Source of the DNA: an uncultured bacterium
GTDB lineage: Bacteria; Desulfobacterota; Desulfovibrionia; Desulfovibrionales; Desulfovibrionaceae
Direction: 5' to 3'
Length of the DNA stretch: 25,188 nucleotides
Assembly: GCA_905214305.1 (NCBI GenBank)
Contig: CAJMLK010000037.1
Location: forward strand, 1-25,188
Shown in pieces: positions 1 to 7,882 of this stretch. Below the pieces are notes generated by a model. That model searched no databases. It worked only from the letters and a program-made list of their open reading frames with translations, and was not told where the DNA came from. The position numbers were made by a program, and so were the translations under genes. Each line of letters opens with the position of its first letter. The first letter of the stretch is position 1.

Positions 1-1
1 T

Positions 2-48
2 GCAGAGGGGGCCTCGGAGGGGCAAAGCCCCTAACAGGCCCCCTCTGC
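2..48. repeat. Nested perfect inverted repeat (long hairpin)
   Basis: Positions 2-14 are exactly complementary to 36-48 (13 bp, arm GCAGAGGGGGCCT). Inside lies a second perfect hairpin, 18-23 with 27-32 (AGGGGC/GCCCCT, loop AAA). A further short stem pairs 47-52 with 62-67. It sits about 230 bases beyond the hypE stop on the minus strand. There is no T-run, so it is not a classical terminator. It could be a terminator for hypE, or part of a repeat belonging to whatever lies left of the window. Nothing else was recognised between 68 and 275. Confidence 0.6.
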
Positions 49-275
49 CGCCCGCCGCGCAGGCGGCCCAAGTGAAAGCAACGAGAGTATTGTAACGGTA
101 TTTGTCAAGGCCCGTGTGCGCGGTATCTGTTCTGAAGGCAGTACACAGCATCTTCTCTGGCTGCAGCGCTCTGTATCCTCATTGCAATATGGCGCTCAGT
201 TCCAGTCCTTCCTGCGGCGCTCTGCACCTGTACTGTTGCGCAGTGCTTCAAAAGAGCATTGCAGGCAGAAAAGCT

Positions 276-1280
276 TCAGCAAATACGCGGCAGCTGCGCG
301 CCCTCCAGCATGCCAAGCAGGCGACGCCCGCCAATGCGGGTTTGCAGGCTCACCTGCGCCCTGCCGTCGATAACCGTACCCACGCGCGCCGCTTCCTTGC
401 CATAGGGCGAACGGCGCATGGCCTCAAGGGCGGCTTCGGCCCTGTCTTCAGGCACGATGCAGATGCACTTGCCTTCATTGGCAAGATACAGCGGGTCAAG
501 CCCCAGAAAAGAACAGCCGTTCCTTACCGCTTCATGCACGGGAATGGCGTTTTCTTCCAGTACAATGCCCACTTGGGACTGCTCGGCAATTTCATTGAGC
601 GTTGTCGCCAGTCCGCCGCGCGTGGGGTCGCGCAGCACATGCACCGGCCCGGCGCTTTCAAGAATATCCACGATCATGTGGTTGAGGGGGGCAGAGTCCG
701 AGGCCACGTCCGTCAGAAAGGAAAGCCCTTCGCGGCTGCCCATGACCGTCAGGCCGTGGTCGCCCATGGCGCCGCTTACAAGCACGGCGTCGCCGGGACG
801 GGCGCTATGCCCGGAGGGAACAGGGTCGGCAAAGACTTCACCTATTCCTGTGGTATTGATGAATATTTTGTCGCAGGCTCCGCGTGGAACAACCTTGGTA
901 TCGCCGGTGACAATGAGCACCCCGGCTTCGCGGGCGGCCGCCGCCATGTCGGCAGTGACGTGCTCCAGCGTTTCAAGGGACAGGCCCTCTTCGAGTATGA
1001 AGGCGCAGCTCAGGTAGCGGGGGCGCGCGCCGAGCATGGCGACGTCGTTGACCGTGCCGTGTACGGCCAGACTGCCGATGCTGCCGCCGGGAAAAATCAG
1101 GGGCGTCACCGTGTACGAATCCGTGCTCATGGCGAGGGGGCCGCGCACATCCGTCAGCAGGGCCGCGTCATCCATGCGCTCCAGCAGGGGATTGGCAAAA
1201 TGACGAAAAAAACACTGGGCTATCAGGCGCTGCGAGGCTCTGCCTCCGCTGCCCGCATCCAGAAGAAGACAGTCTTCCAT
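276..1280 (-). CDS. hypE: Hydrogenase maturation protein HypE (carbamoyl dehydratase)
   Basis: This 334-aa protein matches the usual HypE length. HypE uses ATP to dehydrate a carbamoyl group carried on its C-terminal cysteine to a thiocyanate, then passes cyanide to the HypC-HypD complex that builds the Fe(CN)2CO centre of [NiFe] hydrogenases in the cytoplasm. Visible signatures are the N-terminal DAGSGGRASQ segment, the GDAVLVSGAMGDHG motif and DPTRGGLATTLNEIA of the PurM/AIRS-like fold, and the diagnostic C-terminus PRIC ending in the acceptor cysteine. The frame is open further upstream (to 1364), but ATG at 1280 is chosen because it overlaps the hypD stop as TAATG with a GGAG-like ribosome binding site. 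This implies translational coupling to hypD. Confidence 0.97.
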   Translation of the reverse strand: MEDCLLLDAGSGGRASQRLIAQCFFRHFANPLLERMDDAALLTDVRGPLAMSTDSYTVTPLIFPGGSIGSLAVHGTVNDVAMLGARPRYLSCAFILEEGLSLETLEHVTADMAAAAREAGVLIVTGDTKVVPRGACDKIFINTTGIGEVFADPVPSGHSARPGDAVLVSGAMGDHGLTVMGSREGLSFLTDVASDSAPLNHMIVDILESAGPVHVLRDPTRGGLATTLNEIAEQSQVGIVLEENAIPVHEAVRNGCSFLGLDPLYLANEGKCICIVPEDRAEAALEAMRRSPYGKEAARVGTVIDGRAQVSLQTRIGGRRLLGMLEGAQLPRIC

Positions 1281-2371
1281 TATCGCTCCGAATATTTGAA
1301 GTAGGCGGCACAGCTGCCTTCGGTGGACACCATGCACGGGCCGACCGGTGTGGCGGGTGTGCATTTTTTTCCAAAAAGCGGACAGGCCGGGGGCGTAATG
1401 CGCCCCTTGAGCACATCGCCGCAGCGGCAGCCAGCCAGCGGAGGCACGTCCGGCAGCGTGAGGTCAAGACGTTTCATGGCGTCCATGTCCTCGTATTCGG
1501 GCCGCAGCACCAGCCCGCTTTGCGGTATGCGGCCGATGCCGCGCCACAGGGCGTCTGCCGGGGTAAAAAATTGCTCCAGCAGGGCGCGGGCGCGCGGATT
1601 GCCGGTATCGTCCACCGCGCGGGGATAAGCATTGACCACGGCCGGGGCCTTGTCGCGCAGCTGCTCGGCCATCATGCACAGGGCCAGCAGGATATCGGCA
1701 GGCTGAAAGCCGCCCACCACGCCCGGAACGCCGTAGTCCTTTGCCAGAAACTCGTAAGGCTCCAGTCCAAGGATGGTGGACACATGTCCGGGCAGCAGAA
1801 AAGCCTCCACGGCGCACTGACTGTCGTCCAGCAGGGCGCGCAGTGCGGGAGGAACCAGCTTGTGCAGGGAAAGCACGCAGAAATTGTCGAGCTTGCGCTG
1901 ACGGGCTGTCAGCAGCGTGGCGGCCACGGTGGGGGCAGTGGTCTCAAAGCCGATGCCCAGAAAAACCACGGTATCACCGGGATTTTCAGCCGCCAGTGTC
2001 AGGGCGTCCAGCGGGGAATAGACGATTTCCACCCGTGCGCCCTGAGCCTGGGCATGCTTGAGAGAACGGCCGTCAGGACCGGGTACGCGCAGCAGGTCGC
2101 CGAAGGTGGCGATAATGACCCTGTCGCGGCCCGCCAGATCAAGAAAGGCCGCCACTTCGGCATCATGGGTGACGCAGACGGGACAGCCCGGCCCGGAAAG
2201 ATGGGCAACGGATGAAGGCAGCAGAGAGCGCAGACCGCTTTGGAAGATGGCTACCGTGTGTGTGCCGCATACTTCCATAAACCGCATGGGACGTCCGTCC
2301 AGAGCGCGATTAAGGCGGTCCAGCAGGCTGTGGCAGACCTGCGGGTCCTGAAAGGCGTTTTCCAGTTGCAT
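1280..2371 (-). CDS. hypD: Hydrogenase maturation protein HypD
   Basis: This 363-aa iron-sulfur protein is the scaffold, with HypC, on which the Fe(CN)2CO group of [NiFe] hydrogenase is assembled. Key residues are visible: C35 in EVCGTHT and C63/C66 in GPGCPVC, matching the catalytic cysteines of the family. A C-terminal cysteine-rich region (CRCGDVLKG, then CPLFGKKC, GPC and GSC) is expected to bind the [4Fe-4S] cluster. The start at 2371 is preceded by GAGGAG at good spacing. The open frame continues to 2485, but that extension has no family similarity. It is the first gene of a hypD-hypE pair. The other maturation genes (hypA, B, C, F) are not in the window. Confidence 0.97.
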   Translation of the reverse strand: MQLENAFQDPQVCHSLLDRLNRALDGRPMRFMEVCGTHTVAIFQSGLRSLLPSSVAHLSGPGCPVCVTHDAEVAAFLDLAGRDRVIIATFGDLLRVPGPDGRSLKHAQAQGARVEIVYSPLDALTLAAENPGDTVVFLGIGFETTAPTVAATLLTARQRKLDNFCVLSLHKLVPPALRALLDDSQCAVEAFLLPGHVSTILGLEPYEFLAKDYGVPGVVGGFQPADILLALCMMAEQLRDKAPAVVNAYPRAVDDTGNPRARALLEQFFTPADALWRGIGRIPQSGLVLRPEYEDMDAMKRLDLTLPDVPPLAGCRCGDVLKGRITPPACPLFGKKCTPATPVGPCMVSTEGSCAAYFKYSER

Positions 2372-2544
2372 GGTGCTCCTCTTGTGGTGCTTCCGAAAAT
2401 TATGGCTGAAACTGTTTGCAGCTGAAGCGTGCCGCGCTGCGGGGCTGCCAGACAAAAACCTGTCCGTACCGGAGGGGGCTGTCATTGCCAGCCCCCCGGC
2501 AGCCCCCGGCCCCGGAGCAATTTCAAAGAGAACTGCTCTACATC

Positions 2545-2672
2545 TAGAGCATTTAACACTTGAAATGCTCGCTTACGGCAGGCAAAAGCCTGCCTTCTCG
2601 CATTTCGTGGCAAGGGTTTTCAAGAAAATCCTTGCAGAGCAGTTACCTCATTTCATTCGTTAACTGCTCTAA
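2545..2672 (+). repeat. Interspersed hairpin-rich repeat, copy A
   Basis: One of four similar copies in the window (others at 16091-16205, 19891-20016 and 24680-24806). It reads as four successive stem-loops: GAGCATTT/AAATGCTC; a perfect GGCAGGC-AAAA-GCCTGCC hairpin at 2577-2594; an AAGG...CCTT stem; and GAGCAGTTA/TAACTGCTC. A further hairpin, TGCTCTA-CATC-TAGAGCA (2534-2551), abuts it, and a degenerate GAGAAT/ATTTTC hairpin follows at about 2677-2695. It fills most of the 336-base gap between the hypD start and the argC stop. I see no gene in that gap and no convincing hypD promoter. Confidence 0.85.
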
Positions 2673-2702
2673 ACGCTGAGAATGTTCATTTTCAAAGTTA
2701 AT

Positions 2703-2716
2703 CTGCCCTAGGGCAG
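2703..2716. terminator. Palindrome spanning the argC stop codon
   Basis: CTGCCCTAGGGCAG is a perfect 14-base palindrome with the argC TAG stop in its centre. It has no T-run. It could slow or end transcription, but as a bare palindrome it has essentially no loop, so the call is weak. Confidence 0.25.
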
Positions 2717-3763
2717 GGGAGCCAGCATGTCCAGTCCGGTTCCCACGGGCAGCCCGCACATGAGGTTGGCGTTGGCAAGCGCCTGCCCGGAAGCTCCGCG
2801 GCACAGATTGTCAATGGCGGCCAGAATGGTCAGCCTGCCTGTGCGGGGGTCTACCACAAGTCCCAGGTCGCAGAACATGCTGCCGCGCACAAAACGTGTT
2901 TCGGGCAGTGCGCCCTTGGGCAGCACGCGCACCCAGGGGCTGTGCGCCCAGGTGCTCTTGAAGGCCGCGCGCACTTCGTCCAGCGTGATTTTGGGTTTTT
3001 TCAGCCTCGTATAGATGGTGGACAGGATGCCCCGGTTGAGCGGCAGAATGTGCGTGTTGAAGGAAAGGCGCACGTCCTGTCCGGCCAGCAGCGACACTTC
3101 CTGCTCGATTTCCGGCGTATGCCTGTGGGTAGGCAGGCCGTATGCGCGAAAATTGTCTGAAATTTCGCAATACAGGGTTCCCACCGCGGCCTTGCGGCCA
3201 GCGCCGGTGGCGCCGGATTTTGCATCCACCACAATGTCGTCGGCATGGACAAGATCATTCTTGATGGCCGCGTACAGGCCCAGAATGACCGAGGTGGGAT
3301 AGCAGCCGGGATTGGCGATCAGGCTTGCCCGCGCCGCTTCGGCGGCGTACAGCTCGGGCAGGCCGTATACGGCCTTGCGCAGAAGGTCGGTATGGGTATG
3401 CTCGTGCCTGTACCATGTGTTGTACACCGCGGGATCGCGCAGGCGGAAATCAGCGGAAAGGTCCACGACCTTTGTTCCGGCTTCAAGCAGCGGAGCGGCC
3501 ATGCTCATGGCTGTTCCCGCGGGAACGGCCAGAAAGACCACATCGCATTCTCTGGCGGCCTGTTCGGCGTCAAAGACGCTTATGACCACATCCGCGCCGG
3601 GCATATGATCAAGAAAGGGATAGTATTCGCCAAGGCGTTTGCCCGCTTCGGCCCGCGAACAGGCCATCACAAGTCGCATGGACGGGTGGCTTGCCAGAAG
3701 CCGCGCCAGTTCCATGCCTGCATATCCCGTAACTCCAACCAGACCCGCTTTGAATGTCTTCAT
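2708..3763 (-). CDS. argC: N-acetyl-gamma-glutamyl-phosphate reductase (ArgC)
   Basis: This 351-aa protein catalyses NADPH-dependent reduction of N-acetylglutamyl phosphate to the semialdehyde, the third step of arginine synthesis in the cytoplasm. The N-terminus has the Rossmann signature GVTGYAGMEL (residues 10-19). The catalytic cysteine is C154 within ANPGCYPTSV, and KSGATGAGRK plus the late histidine segment HILPLNRGI are typical of the family. Length fits ArgC (about 340-350 aa). The ATG at 3763 has GAGGA about 8 bases upstream. It stands alone: no other arg gene is adjacent. A repeat element lies downstream and a DUF1844 gene upstream on the same strand. Confidence 0.96.
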   Translation of the reverse strand: MKTFKAGLVGVTGYAGMELARLLASHPSMRLVMACSRAEAGKRLGEYYPFLDHMPGADVVISVFDAEQAARECDVVFLAVPAGTAMSMAAPLLEAGTKVVDLSADFRLRDPAVYNTWYRHEHTHTDLLRKAVYGLPELYAAEAARASLIANPGCYPTSVILGLYAAIKNDLVHADDIVVDAKSGATGAGRKAAVGTLYCEISDNFRAYGLPTHRHTPEIEQEVSLLAGQDVRLSFNTHILPLNRGILSTIYTRLKKPKITLDEVRAAFKSTWAHSPWVRVLPKGALPETRFVRGSMFCDLGLVVDPRTGRLTILAAIDNLCRGASGQALANANLMCGLPVGTGLDMLAPLP

Positions 3764-3796
3764 GCCGTCAATCCTCTACGCGCCGCAAGGGCATCG

Positions 3797-3829
3797 AAAA
3801 AAGCTCATAAACCCCGCCGGTGAAGCGGG
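3797..3829 (-). terminator. Possible intrinsic terminator after the DUF1844 gene
   Basis: Read on the minus strand, a 5-bp GC stem (CCCGC/GCGGG, 3813-3817 with 3825-3829) is followed after about nine bases by six T residues (complement of 3797-3802). The stem is short and the T-run is displaced, so this is tentative. It lies between the DUF1844 stop and argC. Confidence 0.35.
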
Positions 3830-3893
3830 CATGCCACAGTGGTCACGGGCCTGCCCCGCAGCGCGCAACGCCGTGGTGACAGGACGGCTCCCG

Positions 3894-4232
3894 CTATGCG
3901 GGCGTCTGTCCCTTTTTGTTCAGGCACTCGCAGTCGGGGCCGCATTTGATGACAAATTTCAGGCGCAGCTCGTACAGGATGCTTTCAAGCAGCTTGCGTT
4001 CCTGCTCGTCAAGGCAGCGCTCCGTCTTCATGTGCAGCATTTCAAGCACATCAATGCTGTGCTTGGCGAGAGGCAGACTCGTCTCTGTACTGCCGGTTTC
4101 AGGGTTGGGGACTTCGCCCAGATGAACCAGAGCAGAAGACGCCAGAGAGAGAATAAACGTCGAAAATGTCACTTCGGGCATGGGGCCGTCGGATGTGTGA
4201 CCCGACGAGCAGCCGCAGGTTTTTTGGCTCAT
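3894..4232 (-). CDS. DUF1844 family protein
   Basis: This 112-aa cytoplasmic protein carries the DUF1844 core, seen as EVTFSTFILSLASSALVHLGEVPNPETG followed by LAKHSIDVLEML and LESILYELRLKFV. The family is common in Deltaproteobacteria and Planctomycetes and has no assigned function. This member has extra cysteines at both ends (TCGCSSG near the N-terminus and CGPDCEC near the C-terminus), which could bind a metal; that is inference. The start at 4232 has GAGGT six bases upstream. The frame is open to 4364 and would add a CPRC-containing 44 residues, but no good ribosome binding site supports it. Its neighbours (argC, aminotransferase) do not indicate a role. Confidence 0.85.
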   Translation of the reverse strand: MSQKTCGCSSGHTSDGPMPEVTFSTFILSLASSALVHLGEVPNPETGSTETSLPLAKHSIDVLEMLHMKTERCLDEQERKLLESILYELRLKFVIKCGPDCECLNKKGQTPA

Positions 4233-4578
4233 GTTGACCTCGTGGCGCAAGGCGCCGTGGATTTTCAGCTTTGAAAACACGTGTTCCCAAAGCGTTGAAA
4301 ATGCCCGCACAGGCGTCCGGCAGCGCGGACAGGATGCACCGGCATCTGCGGCGGGCGTAAGCATGGCTTCAGCCGTTGCCTCAGGGCTTTTGCGGTCGAA
4401 GACAGCAGCGAAGCCTCGCCGTCAGGAGAGTATTTCAAAGTAAAAATGTCTGGTTACAGAGCGGGTCGGCATTGAGCATGCCGGCCGCGCTGTGCGGTTT
4501 TCTGAAAAAAACTGCGCCATGATCGCCCGCAGGGCGGGCGTGCTTCACCGTCAGGCAAGCGTTTCAAGGCGAACAGGG
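4233..4578. other. Gap between DUF1844 gene and aminotransferase
   Basis: 346 bases without a credible gene. It contains the hairpin plus A/T tract at 4505-4540 that probably ends the aminotransferase transcript. No clear promoter for the downstream DUF1844 gene was recognised. Confidence 0.5.
4505..4540 (-). terminator. Likely terminator of the aminotransferase gene
   Basis: A perfect 7-bp stem, CGCCCGC (4524-4530) with GCGGGCG (4534-4540) and a 3-base loop, lies 39 bases beyond the TAG stop on the minus strand. Seven T residues follow (complement of 4505-4511), separated from the stem by 12 bases. The gap is longer than in a classical intrinsic terminator. Confidence 0.45.
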
Positions 4579-5763
4579 CTAATTGTAGACCAGCGGCAGC
4601 GGAGCGCCGGGCTTGCCTTCAAGGGCGGCCCGATACGCGGCCATGCCGCGCTCCAGATAGTCACGCGAGCCGCTGTAGCCGCCCACAGCCCGCAGGCTGT
4701 CATTGAGCGCGTAAAGACCGGCGGCCACATCCGCCCAGTCCACCCAGCCCATATGGCCGATGCGCGCCATGCGACCCTTGTAGTGATCCTGCCCCCCGGC
4801 CATGCACACGCCGTGCTTTTCCTGCGCCAGACGCAAAACCTGTGTGCCGTCAACGCCGTCAGGCAGCAGCACGCTGGTGATGCCCCAGGCAAAATCTTTT
4901 TTGGCAAACAGCTCAAGCCCCATGGCCGAAAGGCTGGCGCGGGTCAGCATGGTCAAGGCCCATTGCTTGGCATACACGGGTTCCAGCCCGTTTTCCAGCA
5001 GCATGTCCAGACTTTCCTTAAGCCCGAGGATAAGCCCCACCGGCGAAGTAAAGCTGGTCTGGCCCTTGAGCACATTGTCGCGCTCCTTGACAAGATTGAA
5101 GTAAAAACAGCCCGGCGTCTGTTTTTCGGCGCAGGCCCAGGCACGTTCGGACAGCGCCAGCAGCGCCAGCCCGGGGGGCAGCATGAGGCCTTTTTGCGAG
5201 CCGGTAAGCAGGCAGTCCACCCCCCATTGATCCATGGGGCAGGGCGAGAGGCCCACTGCCGAAATGCCGTCCGCCACCAGCAGCGCCCGGCTTTCGCGGG
5301 TGATGCGGGCCACGGCCTCCACGGGGTGCAGCACGCCGGTGGACGTTTCGGAAAGCTGAATAAGCACACCGGCGATGGACGGGTCAGCCTTGAGGGCCGC
5401 GGCCACATCATCGGGATTGACGGCCTGACCCCACGGGACAGAGATGGACTGCACTTCCAGCCCGCGCGAAAGGGCAATTTCGATCCAGCGCTGGCTGAAC
5501 TTGCCGCCGTCCACCACCAGAACCTTCTGCCCCGGCGCAAAGAGATTGTACACGGCTGCCGTCATGGCGCCCGTGCCGGAACAGGAGAGGGGCAGCACTG
5601 TGCCTGAAGTGCCGAAAAGCGTTTGCAGGCTTTGTTGAACCTGCCCCATGATCTCTTTGAACTCGCTTTTGCGATGGTGGATCATGTCCCGGGCCAGAAC
5701 AAGGCGCACGCGCTCGGGCAGAGGCGTGGGGCCGGGGGTGAGCAGGCGAAACTTGTTAAGCAT
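4579..5763 (-). CDS. Class-V PLP aminotransferase (serine-pyruvate / alanine-glyoxylate type)
   Basis: This 394-aa protein belongs to the class-V, fold-type-I pyridoxal-phosphate aminotransferases that include alanine-glyoxylate and serine-glyoxylate/pyruvate enzymes. Signatures are the N-terminal LLTPGPTPLPERV, HHRKSEF, the cofactor-contacting CSGTGAMTAAV (residues 61-71), VADGISAVG around 163-171, and the PLP lysine K191 in TGSQKGLMLPPGLA. In Desulfovibrio and other anaerobes such proteins are often annotated alongside phosphoglycerate dehydrogenase, but serA is not adjacent here. The substrate cannot be settled from sequence. The ATG at 5763 has AAGGAA upstream. A 20-bp dyad lies 46 bases before the start, suggesting individual regulation, and a hairpin lies downstream. 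Confidence 0.92.
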   Translation of the reverse strand: MLNKFRLLTPGPTPLPERVRLVLARDMIHHRKSEFKEIMGQVQQSLQTLFGTSGTVLPLSCSGTGAMTAAVYNLFAPGQKVLVVDGGKFSQRWIEIALSRGLEVQSISVPWGQAVNPDDVAAALKADPSIAGVLIQLSETSTGVLHPVEAVARITRESRALLVADGISAVGLSPCPMDQWGVDCLLTGSQKGLMLPPGLALLALSERAWACAEKQTPGCFYFNLVKERDNVLKGQTSFTSPVGLILGLKESLDMLLENGLEPVYAKQWALTMLTRASLSAMGLELFAKKDFAWGITSVLLPDGVDGTQVLRLAQEKHGVCMAGGQDHYKGRMARIGHMGWVDWADVAAGLYALNDSLRAVGGYSGSRDYLERGMAAYRAALEGKPGAPLPLVYN

Positions 5764-5808
5764 GTGGCTGTTCCTTTCCTTGTGTTTGCGTTCCGGAAAT
5801 GCTTTTTA

Positions 5809-5828
5809 TGTAATGGTAGGGCATTACA
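5809..5828. promoter_or_regulatory. 20-bp operator-like dyad upstream of the aminotransferase
   Basis: TGTAATG, six bases, then CATTACA: 7-bp perfect arms centred about 56 bases upstream of the aminotransferase ATG. Arm length and N6 spacing recall the TyrR box layout (TGTAAA-N6-TTTACA). The regulator is unknown; the resemblance is only architectural. Confidence 0.45.
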
Positions 5829-5972
5829 AACTTTTTTCCGCTTCTGGCCGCCGCGCCCCGTTGTGCTCGGGTTTTTCACGCCGCCAGTGACGGCTGCGCG
5901 GTCAGGCTTTGGCCGCATGGGCGTAAGCGCAATCTGTTTGCGCTGCCATGCGCCGAAGCGGGCGTCCTGAAA

Positions 5973-6051
5973 GCATTGAGAATGGATATTCCCAATGCGA
6001 AAATGCTCTAAAAGCTTGAGAACGGATGTTCTCAAAATAAACCTGCTCCAG
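5973..6051 (+). repeat. Tandem hairpins related to the interspersed repeat (copy E)
   Basis: Two adjacent stem-loops share the loop GGAT. The first pairs GCATTG (5973-5978) and GAAT (5980-5983) with ATTC (5988-5991) and CAATGC (5993-5998), with one mismatch. The second is a perfect 8-bp stem, TTGAGAAC (6016-6023) with GTTCTCAA (6028-6035). The linking text TGCTCTAAA-GCT-GAGAA also follows copy A at 2664-2682, so this looks like a partial or different module of the same family. It lies in the 492-base gap between the aminotransferase (5763) and the unknown gene ending at 6256. Confidence 0.6.
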
Positions 6052-6212
6052 CTTTCGGCGCAGGGCTGTCTTGGGGGCTGCAACAGTCTGCGCCCACAGG
6101 GCTTTTGCGTCAAGCCCGTGTGCCCTGTGCGCGTCCTGTGTATCCGGTGCGTTCCAGCTGGCCGGTGGCCGATTTTTTGCCAGCCCGTGTCTGACTTTCT
6201 GCCCGGCATGCA

Positions 6213-6245
6213 GGCAGCAGCAGAAGTCAGGCTTCTGCTGCTGCC
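6213..6245. terminator. Perfect 14-bp stem-loop after the unknown gene
   Basis: GGCAGCAGCAGAAG (6213-6226) pairs perfectly with 6232-6245 around a 5-base loop, starting 10 bases after the TAA stop of the minus-strand gene at 6256. On the minus strand no T-run follows, so it may be a stability or Rho-assisted 3' end. On the plus strand six T residues do follow (6252-6257), so it could equally stop antisense transcription. Confidence 0.6.
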
Positions 6246-6255
6246 TACGGATTTT

Positions 6256-7791
6256 TTACTGCTCGGAGCTTACAGCCTGCAGGGCTTCAAACGTCAGCTT
6301 CTGCGCTTCCATCTGTTCGGCCAGACCGCGATCTCCCGGCTTGGCAGTAACGGTAAGCAGCATGCCGGGATTGTCCAGCAGCGAAATAAGATCAAGCACA
6401 AGGGCGGTTTTCCCGGGCGTGGTCTGTATTTCGAGGCTGCCCGGCCGGGCGGCAAAGGTTTGCAGGCTACGGCGTATGGCATCGTTTCTCTGGTCGTTCT
6501 TGACGCCCGGCAGTGATGCCAGGGCATTAAGGGCGCCCACGGCCTGAGGCACACTGGTGGAAATGTTCAGGCCAAGCCAGGCCATAAAGCCTTCATCCTG
6601 ATACTTGAGGCTGAAGTCGCTGAAGCTCTGTGTAAGCAGCTCTTCCATAATGTTTGTGCCGGGCTTTTCAGTCAGCTTTACTTCGCAGGCGAGCGCGCCC
6701 AGTCCGGCGGCATTGACCGATGCCATCTGATGGCTGACGGTTCCGTTGGAGCGGGTTTCAAAGGCCATATCCATGTTCAGCGGGGGAAGGGTCATGTCCA
6801 GCAGGGCGGTGAGCAGACTGGAGGGAGCCGTAAAGCCCTTGACGTTGCTTTTGGTGTGGAGGGGCGCGTTGGAGAGCCACTCAAAAAGCACTTCCTTGAT
6901 CTGCACAGAGCTTGTTTCAACGGTAAAGGCCATGTCCGTGACATGGGCCTTGCGCAGCAGGGGCGGCTCTGACTTGAGCATGACTTCCATAAGCGGCACG
7001 ATCTGGGCAAGGGCCTCTTCGGGGTCAACCAGCCGGGTTGCTTCCATCACCTGGCGCAGCAGATTTTCATCGGGCAGGGTCAGTCCTTCCTGCACGACAT
7101 GACCGATGCTCATGCCCGGGGTGTTGTCCACACGCATTTCCAGCCCGTCAAGAGTGATGCTGTCAATGGTGCGTCCCTGCCAGCCGCGCATGCGCGATTC
7201 CTTCACTGTCAGCCGGGCGGAACCTTTGACACCCGGAGCGTCAACGGTGACGAAGTGAACCTGGGTATTGTTCGCCCCCATGTTATAGGTGGCGGCCACC
7301 ATGTCGACAGGTTCGCCTTTTTCCAGTGTCTGCCGGATCAGAAACGGCATGGCCCGGACAACGTCGATTTCTTCCCGCTGCACAGTGACCCTGTTGCCGG
7401 GGGCGGTCATGACAAGGTTGCGCACCACCACGTTTTCAGCCACGTCCATCATGTCCTTGCCGCCAAGCACCGTGTCGCGCAGCGGGGTGTAGGCCAGGAG
7501 GATACGCAGGGGAAGGCGGAAGGAAAGTTCGGCGATCTGCCATGTTTCCGGTCCCTGCGGGCGTTCGCCCTGAAGGCTCAGGCCACGGATGGACACCTCG
7601 CGCGACAGGGGCGAAAACTGTATCTGGTCGGCCGAGGCCGTATAGGCCATGCCCTGTGGGCTTGTGGTCATATTGCCAAGGGCGTTGAGGGTCTGCTCCT
7701 GAATGACAGAACGCAGGCCAAAGCCCAGTGCGGCCAGACCGCCCACGACCAGAACGGCCAGAACGATCAGGGTTGTAAGCAACTTTTTCAT
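6256..7791 (-). CDS. Membrane-anchored protein of unknown function
   Basis: This 511-aa protein has one hydrophobic N-terminal segment (about residues 4-28, KKLLTTLIVLAVLVVGGLAALGFGL), then a long soluble region. It is probably anchored in the inner membrane with the bulk in the periplasm. The soluble part has alternating beta-rich segments and phrases such as ADQIQFSPLSREVSIRGLSLQG, which recall AsmA/DUF945-like periplasmic proteins; this is a weak impression, not an assignment. No catalytic motif was seen. The ATG at 7791 has AAGGAA about 10 bases upstream. It follows nadB by 91 bases on the same strand and may be co-transcribed, but nothing links it to NAD synthesis. A 14-bp hairpin follows the stop. 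Confidence 0.8.
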   Translation of the reverse strand: MKKLLTTLIVLAVLVVGGLAALGFGLRSVIQEQTLNALGNMTTSPQGMAYTASADQIQFSPLSREVSIRGLSLQGERPQGPETWQIAELSFRLPLRILLAYTPLRDTVLGGKDMMDVAENVVVRNLVMTAPGNRVTVQREEIDVVRAMPFLIRQTLEKGEPVDMVAATYNMGANNTQVHFVTVDAPGVKGSARLTVKESRMRGWQGRTIDSITLDGLEMRVDNTPGMSIGHVVQEGLTLPDENLLRQVMEATRLVDPEEALAQIVPLMEVMLKSEPPLLRKAHVTDMAFTVETSSVQIKEVLFEWLSNAPLHTKSNVKGFTAPSSLLTALLDMTLPPLNMDMAFETRSNGTVSHQMASVNAAGLGALACEVKLTEKPGTNIMEELLTQSFSDFSLKYQDEGFMAWLGLNISTSVPQAVGALNALASLPGVKNDQRNDAIRRSLQTFAARPGSLEIQTTPGKTALVLDLISLLDNPGMLLTVTAKPGDRGLAEQMEAQKLTFEALQAVSSEQ

Positions 7792-7882
7792 AGGCAGGTA
7801 TTTCCTTTATGTGTTTGACATGGCGCGCACGCCGTACGGCCGCGCTTTTTGCCATGAGGCATGCCTGTGCAAGACCGCCGCA

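Noticed and set aside
102..1304. 400-codon open frame on the plus strand opposite hypE
   Set aside because: It lies antisense to a clear hypE/hypD, has no recognisable domain and composition typical of a GC-rich shadow frame.
2545..2672. CRISPR-like array from the interspersed repeats
   Set aside because: Copies are single, kilobases apart, in both orientations and without spacers or cas genes.
4492..5607. 371-codon plus-strand open frame opposite the aminotransferase
   Set aside because: The opposite strand has an unmistakable class-V aminotransferase; this frame is His/Gly/Arg-rich noise.
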